A DNA stretch of 6,991 nucleotides from Deltaproteobacteria bacterium (GTDB taxonomy: Bacteria > Desulfobacterota > DSM-4660 > Desulfatiglandales > B25-G16), in contig JAFDHR010000120.1 of assembly GCA_019308645.1 (NCBI GenBank), positions 1 to 6,991 of the forward strand. The letters run 5' to 3'. Of the stretch, positions 5,789 through 6,991 are shown in pieces; within the stretch, counting starts at the first letter, position 1, and each line of letters opens with the position of its first letter. A program made the position numbers and the translations under genes. The notes below the pieces were generated by a model that worked only from the letters and a program-made list of their open reading frames with translations, searched no databases and was not told the DNA's origin.

Positions 5789-5805
5789 ACGTCCAGATAT
5801 AATAT
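5778..5805 (+). promoter_or_regulatory. Candidate promoter of the DUF433 gene
   Basis: TTGCCA (5778-5783, 5/6) is followed after 16 bases by TAATAT (5800-5805, 4/6). A perfect TATAAT at 5798-5803 is spaced only 14 bases from the same -35. GATAT-A-ATATC (5796-5806) is an 11-base palindrome over the -10 and could be an operator. The -35 overlaps the segment complementary to the upstream hairpin loop. Confidence 0.4.
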
Positions 5806-5864
5806 CATATTAATTGACTACAAAGGTCTTTTTTGTTACCTTTTATAAATTGGAGGCTGTTATT

Positions 5865-6125
5865 ATGGAAGAAGAACAATTGTTTCAACGAATCGTACTG
5901 AACCCAAAAGTCATGGTAGGTAAGCCTGTCATACGGGGGACTCGTTTAACTGTCGATTTCATTCTTAATCTCTTGGCGCACGGGGCTACAGAGAATGAGG
6001 TTTTGAATGAATACAAAAGCCTCAACATTGAAGACATACATGCTTGTTTCCTGTTCGCCTCCAAGTCCCTCAAGAACACTGAATTTATGCCGCTGATGGC
6101 GGAGTATTCCTATATGGCCCAATAA
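5865..6125 (+). CDS. Orphan DUF433 antitoxin-type protein
   Basis: This 86-residue protein has the full DUF433 signature: RIVLNPKVMVGKPVIRGTRLTVDFILNLL in its N-terminal half, then the helical NEVLNEYKSLNIEDIHACFLFASKSL segment. The family is a winged-helix/HTH-like DNA-binding fold usually found as the antitoxin of a PIN-like DUF5615 toxin. No DUF5615 gene follows. The next gene, 49 bases on, belongs to a different toxin-antitoxin pair. The ATG at 5865 is chosen because GGAGG (5852-5856) lies 8 bases upstream and the family begins here. A TTG at 5814 in the same frame would add 17 unrelated residues. It may be a solitary regulator, the remnant of a pair, or co-transcribed with the following module. 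Confidence 0.85.
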   Translation: MEEEQLFQRIVLNPKVMVGKPVIRGTRLTVDFILNLLAHGATENEVLNEYKSLNIEDIHACFLFASKSLKNTEFMPLMAEYSYMAQ

Positions 6126-6160
6126 AATCTCGTATGACGATAAACATAATCTATGAATAG

Positions 6161-6169
6161 AAAGGAGGG
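6161..6169 (+). promoter_or_regulatory. Strong Shine-Dalgarno of the RelE-family module antitoxin
   Basis: AAAGGAGGG ends 5 bases before the ATG at 6175 and supports that start over the internal ATG at codon 7. It contrasts with the vapB gene, which has none. Confidence 0.8.
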
Positions 6170-6174
6170 TACCT

Positions 6175-6405
6175 ATGGCCTCAGAAGCAACGATGACAAT
6201 CATTAAAATGCTTGAGACACTACCGGAGCAAGCCCAGGATCGGGTGGTCGAACATCTACGCGAATACATCGAAGACTTCCGGGATGAAGCGCTGTGGAAT
6301 GAGTCATTTTCCCGCACCCAAGCCAAGCTTGTCTCGGCAGCCCAGCGGGCACGTAAGGAAATTGCAGAGGGCAAGGCAACTCCCTTGGATATCGAGAAGC
6401 TATGA
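6175..6405 (+). CDS. Putative antitoxin of a RelE/ParE-type module
   Basis: This 76-residue, highly charged and mostly helical protein has a leucine-patterned N-terminal helix (IIKMLETLPEQAQDRVVEHLREYIEDF, about 9-35). A second helical part follows, ending GKATPLDIEKL. I recognise the pattern LPExxQDxVVEHLREY...IAEGKAxPxDxxKL as that of small antitoxins encoded before RelE-like toxins. The family has no gene name I can give. No clear RHH or HTH DNA-binding motif is visible, so autoregulation may rely on the toxin complex or on another protein such as the DUF433 product upstream. The stop overlaps the toxin ATG as ATGA (6402-6405). No obvious palindromic operator lies in the 49 bases before it. 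Confidence 0.8.
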   Translation: MASEATMTIIKMLETLPEQAQDRVVEHLREYIEDFRDEALWNESFSRTQAKLVSAAQRARKEIAEGKATPLDIEKL

Positions 6406-6665
6406 AATCCGCCACTGTACCATCATTCTGGGAACGGTATCATAAACTCGACCCTGAAATCAGAGGCAGAGCGAAAAAGGCGTATCGACTGTGGGCCGAG
6501 AACCCTTTTCATCCATCTTTACGTTTCAAGTGCATCAACCAGGGTGAGAATATCTGGTCAGTGAGGGTTACACTTGGGTACCGTGCTCTGGGTGTCTTTG
6601 ACCAAAATACGGTCACATGGTTCTGGGTTGGGAGTCATGATGAATATGAGCGATTCTTCGGTTGA
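6402..6665 (+). CDS. RelE/ParE-superfamily toxin
   Basis: This 87-residue protein fits the RelE/ParE fold. Two N-terminal helices (about 7-33, FWERYHKLDPEIRGRAKKAYRLW) are followed by a beta-sheet core with a conserved basic and aromatic cluster: R42 and K43, then WSVRVTLGYRALG (52-64) holding R55, Y60 and R61. The end reads VTWFWVGSHDEYERFF (71-86), typical of this group, with H79 and Y82 as possible catalytic residues. RelE members cut mRNA in the ribosomal A site and ParE members inhibit gyrase. The R, Y, H and Y residues favour the RNase type, but this is not certain. Translation is probably coupled to the antitoxin through the ATGA overlap. Length is normal and the gene looks intact. Confidence 0.88.
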   Translation: MKSATVPSFWERYHKLDPEIRGRAKKAYRLWAENPFHPSLRFKCINQGENIWSVRVTLGYRALGVFDQNTVTWFWVGSHDEYERFFG

Positions 6666-6695
6666 CGAAGAGGGGCCATAACATCGCAATTCACC

Positions 6696-6761
6696 AGATA
6701 GGCAATATGATAATGGTTAGGGTTTTATTTTTTCAACATATGTTATGAATTTTGCCTATCT
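6696..6761. repeat. 10-bp inverted repeat around a central palindrome
   Basis: AGATAGGCAA (6696-6705) and TTGCCTATCT (6752-6761) are perfect inverted arms 46 bases apart. Inside lies the perfect palindrome AACATATGTT (6735-6744) and a T-rich run. The element fills the gap between the toxin and the restriction gene. It may be an operator with two half sites, a tiny inverted-repeat element, or a folded 3' end. A plain terminator is unlikely because the stem has no following T-run and the loop is long. Confidence 0.65.
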
Positions 6762-6811
6762 ACTCCCTAATGCCCGCTAATGATCGCTGCGCCATTTTTT
6801 TAATAGAAATC

Positions 6812-6991
6812 ATGACTATACCTGCCAAAATTTCTGAGCTAATTGAACGTTTCGACCGAAACCTGGAGGCTTATAAGCAGGGCAAATATAACGAAACCCA
6901 GGTGCGTCTCGAATTTATCAATCCCTTATTCGAAGAATTGGGCTGGGATATCACCAACAAACAGGGCTATGCCGAGGCCTACAAAGAGGTA
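6812..6991 (+). CDS. Type IIG (Eco57I-like) restriction-modification enzyme, N-terminal fragment
   Basis: Sixty codons are open to the window edge. They encode MTIPAKISELIERFDRNLEAYK, then YNETQVRLEFINPLFEELGWDI and a GYAEAYKEV ending. I recognise this as the start of large fused restriction-methylation proteins (class I SAM-dependent DNA methyltransferases of Eco57I/type IIG kind). In these, the NET.xR.EFI.PLF..LGWD block leads into a PD-(D/E)xK nuclease and then the methylase, and both domains would lie beyond the window. The ATG at 6812 fits the family start but has no clear Shine-Dalgarno. An in-frame ATG at 6770 would add 14 residues. The distinction from HsdR-like or PglX-like relatives cannot be made from 60 residues. 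Confidence 0.75.
   Translation, partial: MTIPAKISELIERFDRNLEAYKQGKYNETQVRLEFINPLFEELGWDITNKQGYAEAYKEV

Noticed and set aside
5814..5864. TTG start extending the DUF433 protein by 17 residues
   Set aside because: The added residues do not match the family, and the ATG at 5865 has GGAGG at good spacing.

Overview
The window joins a core-genome segment (positions 1-4918) to an accessory segment (about 4990 to the end). The gene content, moderate base composition and strong purine-rich ribosome binding sites fit a Gram-negative anaerobe of the Desulfobacterota (old Deltaproteobacteria) type. That placement is an impression from the proteins and the repeat-rich intergenic DNA; no marker in the window proves it.

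Left part. A nearly complete polA (DNA polymerase I, minus strand) runs off the left edge with only its last residues missing. All three catalytic domains are present with their key residues. Upstream of it is a 578-base gene-free stretch that holds a polA promoter, a tandem A-tract repeat, a tight cluster of small palindromes and TTGACA repeats, a six-unit octamer repeat and four copies of CTTTAGGC. Diverging rightwards is a two-gene operon: an SCP2/archaeal-type thiolase and a small DUF35 zinc-ribbon/OB-fold protein. Such pairs act as a complex on acyl-CoA substrates.

Right part. There are two complete toxin-antitoxin modules. The first is an RHH antitoxin with a PIN-domain VapC toxin. The second is a helical antitoxin with a RelE/ParE-fold toxin. 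Between them lies a lone DUF433 antitoxin-type gene without its usual PIN-like partner. The window ends in the first 60 residues of what looks like a type IIG (Eco57I-like) restriction-modification enzyme. Together these look like a stability or defence gene cluster inserted beside housekeeping genes.

Regulation visible in the sequence. The vapBC promoter has a perfect 26-base palindrome that covers its -35 box. Its extended -10 lies so close to the vapB ATG that the mRNA is predicted to be leaderless. Both complete toxin genes overlap their antitoxin by 4 bases (TTGA and ATGA), so translational coupling is likely. A 12-bp hairpin after vapC has a loop that is perfectly complementary to a segment just downstream, which could form a switch-like structure before the DUF433 gene. 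A second strong hairpin lies inside vapC. I found no CRISPR array, tRNA, rRNA or transposase. Nothing here proves a wholly new system; the best leads are the RNA/DNA structures in the toxin-antitoxin segment and the repeat cluster between polA and the thiolase.
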